DNA of 64,000 nucleotides. Origin: Achromobacter veterisilvae. GTDB lineage: Bacteria; Pseudomonadota; Gammaproteobacteria; Burkholderiales; Burkholderiaceae_B. A model generated the notes under the pieces. The model was not told the DNA's origin and made no database searches. It saw only the letters and a program-made list of their open reading frames with translations. The stretch spans positions 1 to 64,000 of the forward strand of contig NZ_UFQC01000001.1 in assembly GCF_900496975.1 (NCBI RefSeq). Direction: 5' to 3'. Positions 34,302 through 42,677 of the stretch are shown here, one piece after another (position 1 is the stretch's first letter; each line of letters starts with the position of its first letter). The position numbers and the translations under genes were made by a program.

Positions 34302-35735
34302 CTAGCCCCAATCCATCAAATGCGAGATGCTCTTGACCTGCGTATAGCACTCAAGGCCTTCTATTCCGCCTTCCCGGCCGTAGCCGCTCTCTTTGACTCC
34401 GCCGAACGGCGTCTCGGACACGGCAGACACGAGGTGGTTGATCGCCAGGTTTCCAACTTCCAGCCCGTCGCTCAACTTGTAGGCGTTGGCGGCCGACCTG
34501 GTGAACGCGTAGCCCGCCAATCCGTAGGGCAGGGCGTTGGCGCGCTCGATCGCCTCGTCGACGCTGTCCACGCGCGTGATCAGACACAGGGGGCCGAAAG
34601 GCTCTTCGTTCATGGCCCGGGCGTCGTCCGGCACATCGCTGAGCACGGTGAAAGGGTAGACGTGGCCCGGGCCGGGCGAAGGATCGCCGCCGCATACGAC
34701 ATGGGCGCCACGCTCCACCGCGTCCCGCACCAGGCCCTGAATGGCGTCGAATCGGCGCTGGTTCACTACCGGACCGATGTCGCTGGCGGGATCCAGGGCA
34801 TGGCCCGCCTTGATGGCGGACGAGTGGCGGCGCATGGCGTCGACGAAAAGCTGATAAACGTCAGCATGGACGAAGAATCGGGTTGGAGCGACGCATACCT
34901 GCCCGGCGTTGTTCAACTTCCCCTTGACGCAGGCCAGAGCCGCTTTGTCGGGGTCCGCGTCTTCGCAGATCACCACCGGGGCATGCCCGCCCAGTTCCAG
35001 GATCGCCGGCTTCATATATTGCGCGGCCAGGCCCGCCAGGTGCTTGCCCACGGGAGTCGAACCGGTAAAAGTAATTCCCCGGACGGCGGGACTGGCGATC
35101 AGATGCGCCGAGATCATCGCCGGATCGCCGAAGACGACATTCAGCACCCCAGCGGGCAAGCCGGCATCCATGAAGGCCTTTGCCAGAAGCACCGCGCCCG
35201 CGGGCGTCTCCTCCGCGGCCTTGAGAATGATGGAGCATCCCGCCGCCAGCGCGCCGCCCACCTTTCTGGCGGGAGAGCTCATGGGGAAGTTCCACGGCGT
35301 GAAGGCCGCAATGACGCCGAGCGGCTCGCGAACCACCGTATGCCGCATGCCCGGCTCGGCCGGGACGACGCGGCCATAGAGCCGCTTCCCCTCGTTTGCG
35401 TCCCAGGTCATCAGATCGCAACCGCGCAGCACCTCCGCGTTGGCCTGGGCCAGCGTCTTCCCTTGTTCGAGGGATATGGCGTGGGCGATCTCCGGCGCGC
35501 GCTCGCGCAGCAGCGCTATGGCGCCGAGCATGATTTGGGCGCGTGCCGCGGGAGCCGTTTTCCTCCAGATTTCGAAGCCTCGCGCGGCAGCCTGGACGGC
35601 ATCGTCCAGGTCTTGCGCGCCTGCCTTCGGAACCCAGCCTATGACTGTGCCGTCCGAAGGGTTTGTGATCGGATCCCCGGGAACCCGGCGCCACGCGCCG
35701 GCAATGAGCATTTGAATCTCTGGGTAGGAGTGCAT
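34302..35735 (-). CDS. NAD(P)-dependent aldehyde dehydrogenase (succinate-semialdehyde dehydrogenase-like)
   Basis: A 477-residue aldehyde dehydrogenase of usual length. The catalytic Cys281 lies in NNAGQVCVAPTRFFV, the general base Glu247 in AILELGGHAPVV, and the oxyanion Asn149 in FTPWNFPMS; the cofactor segment reads ITFTGSTPVGKHLAGL. The N-terminal pattern fits the GabD-type group. Within the operon it should oxidise the aldehyde released when the LLM monooxygenase cleaves its substrate. The start at 35735 (MHSYPEIQML) is preceded by AGGAG-like bases. About 135 bp separate it from the next gene downstream. Confidence 0.9.
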   Translation of the reverse strand: MHSYPEIQMLIAGAWRRVPGDPITNPSDGTVIGWVPKAGAQDLDDAVQAAARGFEIWRKTAPAARAQIMLGAIALLRERAPEIAHAISLEQGKTLAQANAEVLRGCDLMTWDANEGKRLYGRVVPAEPGMRHTVVREPLGVIAAFTPWNFPMSSPARKVGGALAAGCSIILKAAEETPAGAVLLAKAFMDAGLPAGVLNVVFGDPAMISAHLIASPAVRGITFTGSTPVGKHLAGLAAQYMKPAILELGGHAPVVICEDADPDKAALACVKGKLNNAGQVCVAPTRFFVHADVYQLFVDAMRRHSSAIKAGHALDPASDIGPVVNQRRFDAIQGLVRDAVERGAHVVCGGDPSPGPGHVYPFTVLSDVPDDARAMNEEPFGPLCLITRVDSVDEAIERANALPYGLAGYAFTRSAANAYKLSDGLEVGNLAINHLVSAVSETPFGGVKESGYGREGGIEGLECYTQVKSISHLMDWG

Positions 35736-35829
35736 TCTGATATCCGAATTGGACCGTGGCGACGCTTCCGCGCACCATCGGTCAGTCACGTTGGGGTTGT
35801 CCGGAAAAGACCGCGGTGTCAGGCCGACG

Positions 35830-36333
35830 CTATGCGGGGACAGTCTGCGCGGCCGGCGGCAGGCGGTGGAAATCCCGTCCGAAATACATCAATCCCTCTC
35901 GGCCGGCCATATTGAGGATGGCCTTGATTTCGCAATAAAAGACGGTGTGCGTGCCGACTTCGTTGGTCGACATTACCTGGCAGTCGAGCGCGGCCACTCC
36001 GCCCACCAGGGCGGGCGCTCCGGTCTCCAGGCGTTCCCAGGTGGCGCTCGCGAAACGCGATTCCATGGAAACGCTCTTGGATGCGAACTGCATGGCGATA
36101 TGGCTTTGGTCGCCGGCCAGTACATTCACGCAAAGGTTGCCGTTTTCGCGGATCACGGAATTATTCTTGCTCGCGCGGTTGATGCACACGAGGAGCGTGG
36201 GCGGATCGTCCGTCACGGAGCAGACGGCCGAGACGGTGCAGCCCGCCAGGCCGGCCTTGCCTTCGCTCGTAATCACGCTGACTGCCGCGCCCAGCCCGGC
36301 CATGGCGTCTCGATAGGTCGATTTGTCGATCAT
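35830..36333 (-). CDS. NAD(P)H:flavin reductase, HpaC/RutF-like
   Basis: A 167-residue flavin reductase of the split-barrel FMN-binding fold. The signatures are GLAGCTVSAVCSVTDDPPTLLVCINRAS (residues about 27-54), NGNLCVNVLAGDQ and GTHTVFYCEIKAI. It reduces FMN or FAD with NAD(P)H and passes the reduced flavin to the LLM monooxygenase encoded 8 bp upstream. The start at 36333 is chosen because the family begins at MIDKSTYRDAM; an earlier in-frame start would overlap the monooxygenase gene. Confidence 0.92.
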   Translation of the reverse strand: MIDKSTYRDAMAGLGAAVSVITSEGKAGLAGCTVSAVCSVTDDPPTLLVCINRASKNNSVIRENGNLCVNVLAGDQSHIAMQFASKSVSMESRFASATWERLETGAPALVGGVAALDCQVMSTNEVGTHTVFYCEIKAILNMAGREGLMYFGRDFHRLPPAAQTVPA

Positions 36334-36340
36334 GGCGTCG

Positions 36341-37705
36341 CTATTCGCCCTGGTTGCGGTAGCTCGCCGCCGGATGAGACGCCGGAAGGCGCGCCTGGCC
36401 AAAAAGCTTTTCCCGGTAGCAGCCTTCTTGATAGCCGGTCTTGTAGACGCTGCGTTCCTGCAGCCGGGGAATCAATAGCTGGATGACGTCGTCGAAGCAC
36501 TCGGGCACCACGGTGCGCGACAGGTTGAATCCGTCGACGTCGGCCTCTTCGCTCCAACTGATCAACTGCGAGGCGATCTGGTCCGCCGACCCGATCCAGG
36601 GCGTCTGCCTGCTGCCCAGGACCATCTGCTCCAAGAGCTTGCGACGGGTCCATTGAGGGCCGCTGGCGCGTGTCATGGCTTCGACGTTCGAGACAATGGC
36701 CTGGCTCTTGCCCGTATCGATGGGTTCGTCGATGTCGTACTTCGCGAAATCGATCCCCAGCGAGGCCGCCGCGTGAGCGAGCGCGCCTTCGGTGCTGACA
36801 TACTTGCGATACTCTTCGAACTTCTCCTGCGCCTCGGCCTCGGTCCGCCCGATGATCAGGGTGGCTCCCATGAACACCTTCACATCATCCGCGCGCCGGC
36901 CGAGCTGGACGGCCTGTGCCCGGATATCGCGCACGATTTCCTTGACGCCTTCCTTCTTTTGGCCGTTCACGAATACACATTCGGCATGGGTCGCCGCGAA
37001 CTTGCGGCCGCGGGTGGACGAACCCGCCTGGTAGAGCACAGGCGTCCGTTGAGGGGAGGGCGCGGACAAATGCATGGCATCGACCTTGTACTGAGGCCCG
37101 GAATGGTGGATCACCCGGACCTTGGCCGGGTCCGCGTAGATCCCCCGAGTCCGGTCGGCCAGCACCGCCCCGTCGTCCCAACTGCCTTCCCACAGCTTGT
37201 ACACCAGCGACATATATTCGTCGGCGAGGTCATAGCGGTCATCGTGGGCAATCTGGCCGTCGATGCCGATCGCGCGCGCGGCGCTATCGAGATAGCCGGT
37301 CACGATGTTCCAGCCCACCCGGCCCCCCGTCAGGTGGTCCAGCGTGGACATGCGGCGGGCGAAAAGAAACGGCTGTTCGTAGGTCAGGTTCGACGTGACG
37401 CCGAACCCCAAGTGCTTCGTCACCGCCGCCATGGCGGGGATGAGCAGCGTGGGATCGTTGACCGGCACCTGGGCCGCGCTGCGCAGCGCGGCATCGGCGT
37501 TGCCGCCGAAGACGTCGTAGACACCCACCACGTCGGCGAAGAAAATGCCGTCGAAGAGCCCGGCCTCCAGTCTTTTCGCGTACTCTACCCAGTATTGAAG
37601 CTCCCCGTGGCGTATCGACTGGTCGCGCGGGTGGGTCCACAAGCCTTGTTGGATGTGGCCCACGCAGTTCATATCGAAGGCATTGAAGCGAATTTCACGT
37701 GACAT
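36341..37705 (-). CDS. LLM-class FMNH2-dependent monooxygenase (NtaA/SnaA/DszA family)
   Basis: A 454-residue TIM-barrel monooxygenase, full length for the NtaA/SnaA/DszA/EmoA family. Typical stretches are LWTHPRDQSIRHGELQYWVE near the start, ALRSAAQVPVNDPTLLIPAMA, TSNLTYEQPFLFARRMSTLDHL with GGRVGWNIVTGYLDSAARAIG, and VLYQAGSSTRGRKFAATHAE. Members use reduced FMN from a partner reductase to cleave C-N or C-S bonds in chelators, sulfones or antibiotics. It is the first gene of a seven-gene operon. The substrate is unknown; the aldehyde dehydrogenase suggests an aldehyde product. Confidence 0.9.
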   Translation of the reverse strand: MSREIRFNAFDMNCVGHIQQGLWTHPRDQSIRHGELQYWVEYAKRLEAGLFDGIFFADVVGVYDVFGGNADAALRSAAQVPVNDPTLLIPAMAAVTKHLGFGVTSNLTYEQPFLFARRMSTLDHLTGGRVGWNIVTGYLDSAARAIGIDGQIAHDDRYDLADEYMSLVYKLWEGSWDDGAVLADRTRGIYADPAKVRVIHHSGPQYKVDAMHLSAPSPQRTPVLYQAGSSTRGRKFAATHAECVFVNGQKKEGVKEIVRDIRAQAVQLGRRADDVKVFMGATLIIGRTEAEAQEKFEEYRKYVSTEGALAHAAASLGIDFAKYDIDEPIDTGKSQAIVSNVEAMTRASGPQWTRRKLLEQMVLGSRQTPWIGSADQIASQLISWSEEADVDGFNLSRTVVPECFDDVIQLLIPRLQERSVYKTGYQEGCYREKLFGQARLPASHPAASYRNQGE

Positions 37706-37790
37706 ATCTGATTTCCAAAGCTGCGCTAAGTGACTGAGGCCCGCGATACCGGGCTCGCCTATCTGGCATAGGTGTTAATTATAGTGGACG

Positions 37791-37806
37791 TTTGATTACT
37801 ATCAAA
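37791..37806. promoter_or_regulatory. palindrome between monooxygenase operon and XRE-cupin gene
   Basis: TTTGAT and ATCAAA flank TACT, a perfect 6-bp dyad about 90 bases upstream of the monooxygenase start and 120 upstream of the regulator start. Its position in a 221-bp divergent promoter region that is locally AT-rich makes it a candidate operator for the XRE-cupin regulator. Confidence 0.4.
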
Positions 37807-37926
37807 GACACTGATGCTAGGTATAAACCCGCGCCAGCGATTTGTGCTAGGCAGGGCGAGCGGCAGATGGATTCGAGTCCCGCCGATACAATCGCAGGTT
37901 GGAATCGAAATTTTTAGACATGAATA

Positions 37927-38493
37927 ATGAATAGCCCGCTTCCCGATCCTTCCATTGCCATTGCCAGCCGGCTGCGCATAGAGCGCGAAGCCAGGGGATG
38001 GTCTCTGGGAGACCTGGCCGAGAAGTCAGGCGTGTCCAAGGCGATGATCAGCAAGATCGAGCGGTGCGAGGCCAGCCCCACCGCGACGATCCTGGGCCGG
38101 CTTTCCGGGGCTTTCGGACTGCAACTGTCCATGCTGCTGGCCCTGGCCGAACGCACGGGAGAACGCCTCAGCAGGGCGCAGACCCAATCCGTCTGGGTAG
38201 ATCCCGAAACGGGTTACGAGCGCAGGGTGATCTCGCCCCGTAACGGGACGATGCTTGAGTTGGTCCAGGTGACCCTGCCGGCGGGCGTGCGGGTGGAGTA
38301 CCCCGCCAGCGCGTTTGCCTTCCAGCACCAGCAGATCTGGGTCCTGGACGGCACCCTGACGTTCGAGGAAGGAGAGGCCACGCACGTCCTCGCGCAGGGC
38401 GACTGCCTGCAACTGGGGCTGCCAACGGCTTGTGCGTTCCACAATAAAGAAGACACGGCCTGTGTCTATGTCGTTGCGCTCATCCGCCGCTAG
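37927..38493 (+). CDS. XRE-family regulator with C-terminal cupin domain
   Basis: A 188-residue regulator. Residues about 10-65 hold the helix-turn-helix (LRIEREARGWSLGDLAEKSG then VSKAMISKIERCEASPTATI). Residues about 105-185 form a small-molecule-binding cupin barrel (VTLPAGVRVEYPASAFAFQH, QIWVLDGTLTFEEGEATHVL, QGDCLQLGLPTACAFHN). Such PuuR-like proteins repress catabolic operons until a pathway compound binds the cupin. It is divergent from the monooxygenase operon and is its likely regulator. It converges on the Bug gene across a hairpin. Confidence 0.88.
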   Translation: MNSPLPDPSIAIASRLRIEREARGWSLGDLAEKSGVSKAMISKIERCEASPTATILGRLSGAFGLQLSMLLALAERTGERLSRAQTQSVWVDPETGYERRVISPRNGTMLELVQVTLPAGVRVEYPASAFAFQHQQIWVLDGTLTFEEGEATHVLAQGDCLQLGLPTACAFHNKEDTACVYVVALIRR

Positions 38494-38512
38494 ATGGCCG
38501 CCTGCTCGTAGA

Positions 38513-38537
38513 AGGCCGGGGAAGTATCCCCCGGCCT
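38513..38537. terminator. bidirectional hairpin between convergent genes
   Basis: AGGCCGGGG and CCCCGGCCT, 9-base perfect arms with a 7-base loop, lie between the stops of the XRE-cupin gene and the Bug gene. There is no T run on either side, so it is a stable stem that may stop transcripts from both directions only weakly. Confidence 0.45.
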
Positions 38538-38556
38538 GGTGCCGACTGCCGATACG

Positions 38557-39528
38557 TTACTTCGCCGAAATATTCGCCGCTTTTATGATCCGCGCGAAGC
38601 TGTCCACATCGCCCCGGTAGAACTTCTCGAATTCCGCCTGGTTCCGGTATTCGACGCGCGACCCTGTGCTTTCAAGCATCTGGATCAACTTGGCATCGGC
38701 CATGACACGCCCGATCGAATCGGAGAGTTTCTTGACGATGGGCGCGGGCGTGCCGGCGGGCGCAAACACGGCAATCCACGAGCTCATCACAAAGTCGGGA
38801 TGCCCCAGTTCGGCAAGCGTCGGCAAGTCCGGAAACGCCGACAGCCTTTTCGATCCGGTCACGAACAGGGCCTTGACTTGCCCGGCCTTCACCGCCTGGT
38901 CCACCGACGGCATGGCCACGAAGGACGCCGGCACCGATCCGCCCAGCGTATCGGCGAACGCCATCGAGTCGCCGCGGTAGGGCACTACCTGCATATCGAT
39001 GCCCAGCTCCTGCTTCAGGCGCTCTCCGGCAACGTGCGTAATCGAACCGTGGCCCGAAACCCCATAGCTGTAGCTGCCTTTCTGGGATTTGACCAGTTGT
39101 ACAAAACTGGCCAGGTCGTGAGCGGGCGATTTGTTGTTCACGATCATGACCAGATCGTTCGCGACTATCTGCGCGACGGGCACGAAATCGGTCAACGGGT
39201 CATAGGGCAGCTTTTGAAAGTTCTGCGGAATGGCCATGGCGCCAGACGTAGCCACCATCAGCGTATAGCCATCGGGCGGTTGCGACTTCAACGCCGTGGC
39301 CGCCAGCACGCCCGAGGCGCCCTGGCGGTTTTCAACGATAAACGACTGGCCCAATTGTTTCTGCAGGCCTTCGGCCAACAGGCGCGCCTGCAGATCGGTG
39401 GCGCCGCCGGGCGAATAGCCGACCAACACGCGCACGGATCGGGTGGGGTAGGGGTCGTCCGCACAGGCGGCGGTGAACGTACAGGCGCCAATCAACGCGA
39501 TCAGCAAGCGGGTTATCAGTTTTTTCAT
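38557..39528 (-). CDS. Bug-family (TctC) tripartite tricarboxylate transporter binding protein
   Basis: A 323-residue periplasmic binding protein. The signal peptide is MKKLITRLLIALIGACTFTA with cleavage before ADDPYP. The Bug signature follows at once: YPTRSVRVLVGYSPGGATDL, then QSFIVENRQGASGVLAATAL and GYTLMVATSGAMAIPQN. Bug proteins bind carboxylates between two lobes and hand them to a TctAB permease or act as sensors. No tctA or tctB lies here, so this is one of the orphan Bugs common in Bordetella and relatives. It is last in the LysR-controlled operon and so should bind its substrate or an intermediate. Confidence 0.92.
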   Translation of the reverse strand: MKKLITRLLIALIGACTFTAACADDPYPTRSVRVLVGYSPGGATDLQARLLAEGLQKQLGQSFIVENRQGASGVLAATALKSQPPDGYTLMVATSGAMAIPQNFQKLPYDPLTDFVPVAQIVANDLVMIVNNKSPAHDLASFVQLVKSQKGSYSYGVSGHGSITHVAGERLKQELGIDMQVVPYRGDSMAFADTLGGSVPASFVAMPSVDQAVKAGQVKALFVTGSKRLSAFPDLPTLAELGHPDFVMSSWIAVFAPAGTPAPIVKKLSDSIGRVMADAKLIQMLESTGSRVEYRNQAEFEKFYRGDVDSFARIIKAANISAK

Positions 39529-39568
39529 GTGTGTCTCCTGCGTCCCTCTGGTTTCGGTCGGTGCTGCG

Positions 39569-40489
39569 TCATACCTCGAACAGGCCTAGTCCGGCGCGCG
39601 GCCAATCGATTTCGACCAGCCGTCCGGCGTACGACTGCGTGACATAGGCTTTGCGCATTTCCTTGCCGCCAAAGCAAAGATTGGTGATGTGGGTGTCGCC
39701 GTCCACCTTGGTGAATTCGGCCGAGCCATCCGGCCGTACCGCGGTGATTCCGCCGCGGTCCAGGGTTCCGATGGCGACCGAGCCGTCGGCTTCGACCGCC
39801 AGCGAATCGAAGCGTTGATACTGGCTGCTGGCGTACATCAGGCGGCTGCCGTGGGGGGAGTCGGGGCCCGCCTCGGTGGGATGCTTCATTTGGCCAGGCG
39901 CCGCCAGGTCCCACGCCCATAGCCGCGCGGTTTCGGTTTCCGCGACATACAGCGTATTTCCGTCCGGCGACAAACCGATGCCATTGGGTTTATGGATGGG
40001 AAACACCTTTTCTTCGATGTAGGAGCCGTCCAGCTTTGCATAGCAGATGCTGCCGCGATCCCAATCGCGGTGCCGCGTCTTGCCCGGATCGGTGAACCAG
40101 ATCCCCCCGTGGCTGTCGATCACCAGGTCGTTGGGGCCGCGGATATTGCGCCCGTCGACCTTGTCGTACAGGACTTCGACTTTGCCGGTCTCGATATTCA
40201 CCCGTTCGATTCGGCCCGTACGGTAGTCCTCGGGCGTTCCGCTGGTTACCCATCGGCCGTCGGCGCGCTGCCTGAACGCAAAGCCCCCATTGTTGGCGAC
40301 ATAGCAATGGCCGTCCGGCCCCATGGCGGCGCCGTTCGGACCGCCGCCCAGTTCCGCCACGACATGCTTGCGGCCGTCCGGGAAAATCCGGGTAAGTGTC
40401 TTACGGCGAATTTCTACGACGAGCAGGCTGCCGTCGCCCACCCAAACCGGGCCTTCCGGAAACCAAAGATCTTCTGCAATCACACGCAT
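39569..40489 (-). CDS. SMP-30/gluconolactonase-family lactonase
   Basis: A 306-residue six-bladed beta-propeller hydrolase. The first metal ligand Glu is in LWFPEGPVWVGDGSLLV, a second in DGRNIRGPNDLVIDSHGGIW (the NDL Asn), and the Asp in LYVAETETARLW and NGIGLSPDGNTLYVAETE. The family opens sugar-acid or other lactones with a divalent metal. The start at 40489 has a strong Shine-Dalgarno (AGAGGAAAAAGC before ATG). It lies 45 bp after the aldolase gene and belongs to the same leftward operon. Confidence 0.9.
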   Translation of the reverse strand: MRVIAEDLWFPEGPVWVGDGSLLVVEIRRKTLTRIFPDGRKHVVAELGGGPNGAAMGPDGHCYVANNGGFAFRQRADGRWVTSGTPEDYRTGRIERVNIETGKVEVLYDKVDGRNIRGPNDLVIDSHGGIWFTDPGKTRHRDWDRGSICYAKLDGSYIEEKVFPIHKPNGIGLSPDGNTLYVAETETARLWAWDLAAPGQMKHPTEAGPDSPHGSRLMYASSQYQRFDSLAVEADGSVAIGTLDRGGITAVRPDGSAEFTKVDGDTHITNLCFGGKEMRKAYVTQSYAGRLVEIDWPRAGLGLFEV

Positions 40490-40534
40490 GCTTTTTCCTC
40501 TGTTAGAAACTGCCAGCTTCGCCAATAGCAGCGG

Positions 40535-41368
40535 TCAGTCCGCGGCCGCCGTGGGCAAGGGCAGCGCGCGCAGCATCTCCGCCCGCCGGGTCGCCTCGCT
40601 CAACATGAACGCCCATTCATTTCCTCCGGTCAGGAAACGGACCCCCAACGCCAACATGGACTGCATGACTTCGGGGTTGTTTCCCAAGCCGCCGCATCCC
40701 ACGAATTTTCCGGTGCCGGCACATGCTTCCACGACCTGCGACAGGCTGTCGGTGATGCGGGGATGGGAGAACTGTCCGGGAATGCCCAGCGCATCGCACA
40801 GGTCCGATGTTCCAACGTGGATGATGTCGACGCCGGGAACCTGGGCGATTTCGCGGGCTTTCGCGATGGCGTTGGGCGACTCCAGCATCACGATCACCGT
40901 CGTCGCGTCATCCAGCATTTGCCGCGCAACGGCTGCCGGAAGCTTTCTATACCCAAGCTGCGGCCAGTTGCTGGCGACGGAGCGTTCTCCGCGAGGCGCA
41001 AATCGCGCCGCCTTGGCGATTTTCTCGGCTTCCCGCGCCGACTCGACGTGCGGCGCCACGATACCCAGCGCGCCCGCATCCAGGATGCGGTTGATGTAAT
41101 GCGCATCATGGGTGGGCACGCGCACCAGCGGAGTGACGCCCACCCGCTGGGCCAACAGGCAGATCTGCGCCGCGGCCGATTCCGGAATCACGGAATGTTC
41201 CAGGTCGATGTTTATCGCGTCGTAGCCCGCCGTGGCGGCGGCGATGGCGATGTCGGCGGTCTGCACCTGCTTCACGATCATCGACAGGCCCAGCTTTCCA
41301 GCGCGCAGCGTGTCCATCAAGGGGTTGGAAAGCGTCAGCGACGCGTCGGACGAAATAGCTGCCGTCAT
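40535..41368 (-). CDS. HpcH/HpaI-family class II aldolase
   Basis: A 277-residue TIM-barrel aldolase/citrate lyase-like protein. Residues near 30-60 read GLSMIVKQVQTADIAIAAAT and YDAINIDLEHSVIP with the conserved Asp-x-Glu-His; the metal Glu is in VIVMLESPNAIAKARE, and GVDIIHVGTSDLCDALGIPG follows. Enzymes of this family cleave 4-hydroxy-2-oxo acids into pyruvate (or glyoxylate) and an aldehyde with Mg2+ or Mn2+. Its start overlaps the stop of the 2-hydroxyacid dehydrogenase gene (ATGA at 41365-41368). Confidence 0.9.
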   Translation of the reverse strand: MTAAISSDASLTLSNPLMDTLRAGKLGLSMIVKQVQTADIAIAAATAGYDAINIDLEHSVIPESAAAQICLLAQRVGVTPLVRVPTHDAHYINRILDAGALGIVAPHVESAREAEKIAKAARFAPRGERSVASNWPQLGYRKLPAAVARQMLDDATTVIVMLESPNAIAKAREIAQVPGVDIIHVGTSDLCDALGIPGQFSHPRITDSLSQVVEACAGTGKFVGCGGLGNNPEVMQSMLALGVRFLTGGNEWAFMLSEATRRAEMLRALPLPTAAAD

Positions 41369-42366
41369 ATCGGTCTCCGGGTTCCCGCGTTGATCACGTC
41401 CTGCTGGGCAATAGGCTGGCCCGCCATGAAACACTTCAGGTTGCGCAGCACGTGCGCGGCAACAGGCACCACGTTGTCGAACACGCCGCCGCCGGCGTGC
41501 GGCGTGACGATGACTTGATCCAGCTTCAACAGCGGGCTGTCCAGATCCGGAGGCTCCGGGTCGAATGCGTCCAGTCCGGCGCCCAGCAGGTGGCCGCGTG
41601 CCAACGCATCGGCCAAGGCGGCCTCGTCCACCAGTTCGCCGCGGGCCGTGTTTATCAACACCGAGCCCTTCTTCATGCGGCCGATGCTGGCGCGGCCGAT
41701 CAGATGGCGCGTTTCGTTGGTATAGGGCGCATGCAGGCTGACGATGTCGCTACTGGCCAGAAGTTCATGAAATTCGACCCTGCGGGCGCCCAGCGATTGC
41801 TCGATTTCCGGTGGAGCAGGGGACTGGTCGCAGTACAGGATCCGCTGCGGCTCGAACCCGGACAGCCGGCGCGCGACTTTTCGCCCTATGTTCCCGAAAC
41901 CCACCAAGCCCACGGTTTTCCCGTGGATCTGAAAGCAGCTTTCCCGCATTTCGGACTTGGGCCATTTCCCTGCGCGCATTTCCCGGTTCACGTAGTAAAT
42001 CCGGCGATACACCGCCAACATCAAGGCGATGGCCAATTCCGATACCGGACCGGCATTGGAACCCGCCGTAATGACGACAGGGATACCTAGCCGTTTCGCT
42101 GCCGCGACATCGATGCGGTCCACCCCTATGCCCCATTTGTGGACCGCTTTGACGCGCGTGGCCGCTTCCAGCATTTCCGCCGTAAGCTGCGCCCAGCCGG
42201 GGACCAGGAAGTCCGCGGACCGGCACAGGTCGAGTTGATGGGCTGGGTCGTAGTTCATTGCGAACTGCACGACGAACGGCGGCTCGAAGACGGACGCGAT
42301 CGCCCGCTGCACCGCGGGCGCCAGCACGTCCATGAACACTATCGAGTAACTGGATTTTCCGGTCAT
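41365..42366 (-). CDS. D-2-hydroxyacid dehydrogenase
   Basis: A 333-residue NAD(P)-dependent dehydrogenase of the D-isomer-specific family. The Rossmann motif is VGLVGFGNIGRKVARRLSG, catalytic Arg lies in LINTARGELVDEAAL, Glu follows in the FDPEPPDLDSP region, and His in VIVTPHAGGG. The catalytic domain begins MTGKSSYSIVFMDVLAPA. It interconverts a 2-hydroxy acid and a 2-oxo acid. It would make or use the 2-oxo acid handled by the aldolase encoded next. Starts and stops overlap both neighbours by ATGA. Confidence 0.9.
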   Translation of the reverse strand: MTGKSSYSIVFMDVLAPAVQRAIASVFEPPFVVQFAMNYDPAHQLDLCRSADFLVPGWAQLTAEMLEAATRVKAVHKWGIGVDRIDVAAAKRLGIPVVITAGSNAGPVSELAIALMLAVYRRIYYVNREMRAGKWPKSEMRESCFQIHGKTVGLVGFGNIGRKVARRLSGFEPQRILYCDQSPAPPEIEQSLGARRVEFHELLASSDIVSLHAPYTNETRHLIGRASIGRMKKGSVLINTARGELVDEAALADALARGHLLGAGLDAFDPEPPDLDSPLLKLDQVIVTPHAGGGVFDNVVPVAAHVLRNLKCFMAGQPIAQQDVINAGTRRPI

Positions 42367-42677
42367 TGGACACCTGGCAATTCGATGGTCATCATCAAGC
42401 TGGACAGCGATTTCCCGTGCGCGTCCTGGGCCAGCGAGCGCGTCACGCCGCCGCCCAGCGCCCCGTGGATCACAAAGTTCAGGGCTTTCAGGCGGGGAAG
42501 CTCATAACGGATGACCGGCCCGGTGGCAAAGTGCGAAAACGCCTGCTGGACCACCGCCTCGGTCAAGTGTTCACGCAGGATCGCCCAGCCGTCATCGTCG
42601 TAGGCAATGACCGAGATATTGGACGTATTGCCCTTGTCGCCAGCCCGGCCGTGCGCCAGATCATTTACGCATGTCAT
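42363..42677 (-). CDS. AtuA C-terminal-domain protein (separate small subunit)
   Basis: A 104-residue protein that corresponds to the last 100 residues of AtuA-type proteins. The hallmark is LAHGRAGDKGNTSNISVIAY near the start, then EAVVQQAFSHFATGPVIRYE and KALNFVIHGALGGGVTRSL. In many bacteria this domain is fused behind the DUF1446 domain; here it is a separate gene overlapping the larger part by ATGA at 42674-42677. The biochemical role of AtuA in acyclic terpene breakdown is unknown. Confidence 0.85.
   Translation of the reverse strand: MTCVNDLAHGRAGDKGNTSNISVIAYDDDGWAILREHLTEAVVQQAFSHFATGPVIRYELPRLKALNFVIHGALGGGVTRSLAQDAHGKSLSSLMMTIELPGVQ

Noticed and set aside
37865-37890. A T-loop-like GGATTCGAGTCC suggesting a tRNA gene.
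   Set aside because: No matching acceptor, D or anticodon stems in the 70 bases upstream, and no complementary partner for the putative acceptor end.
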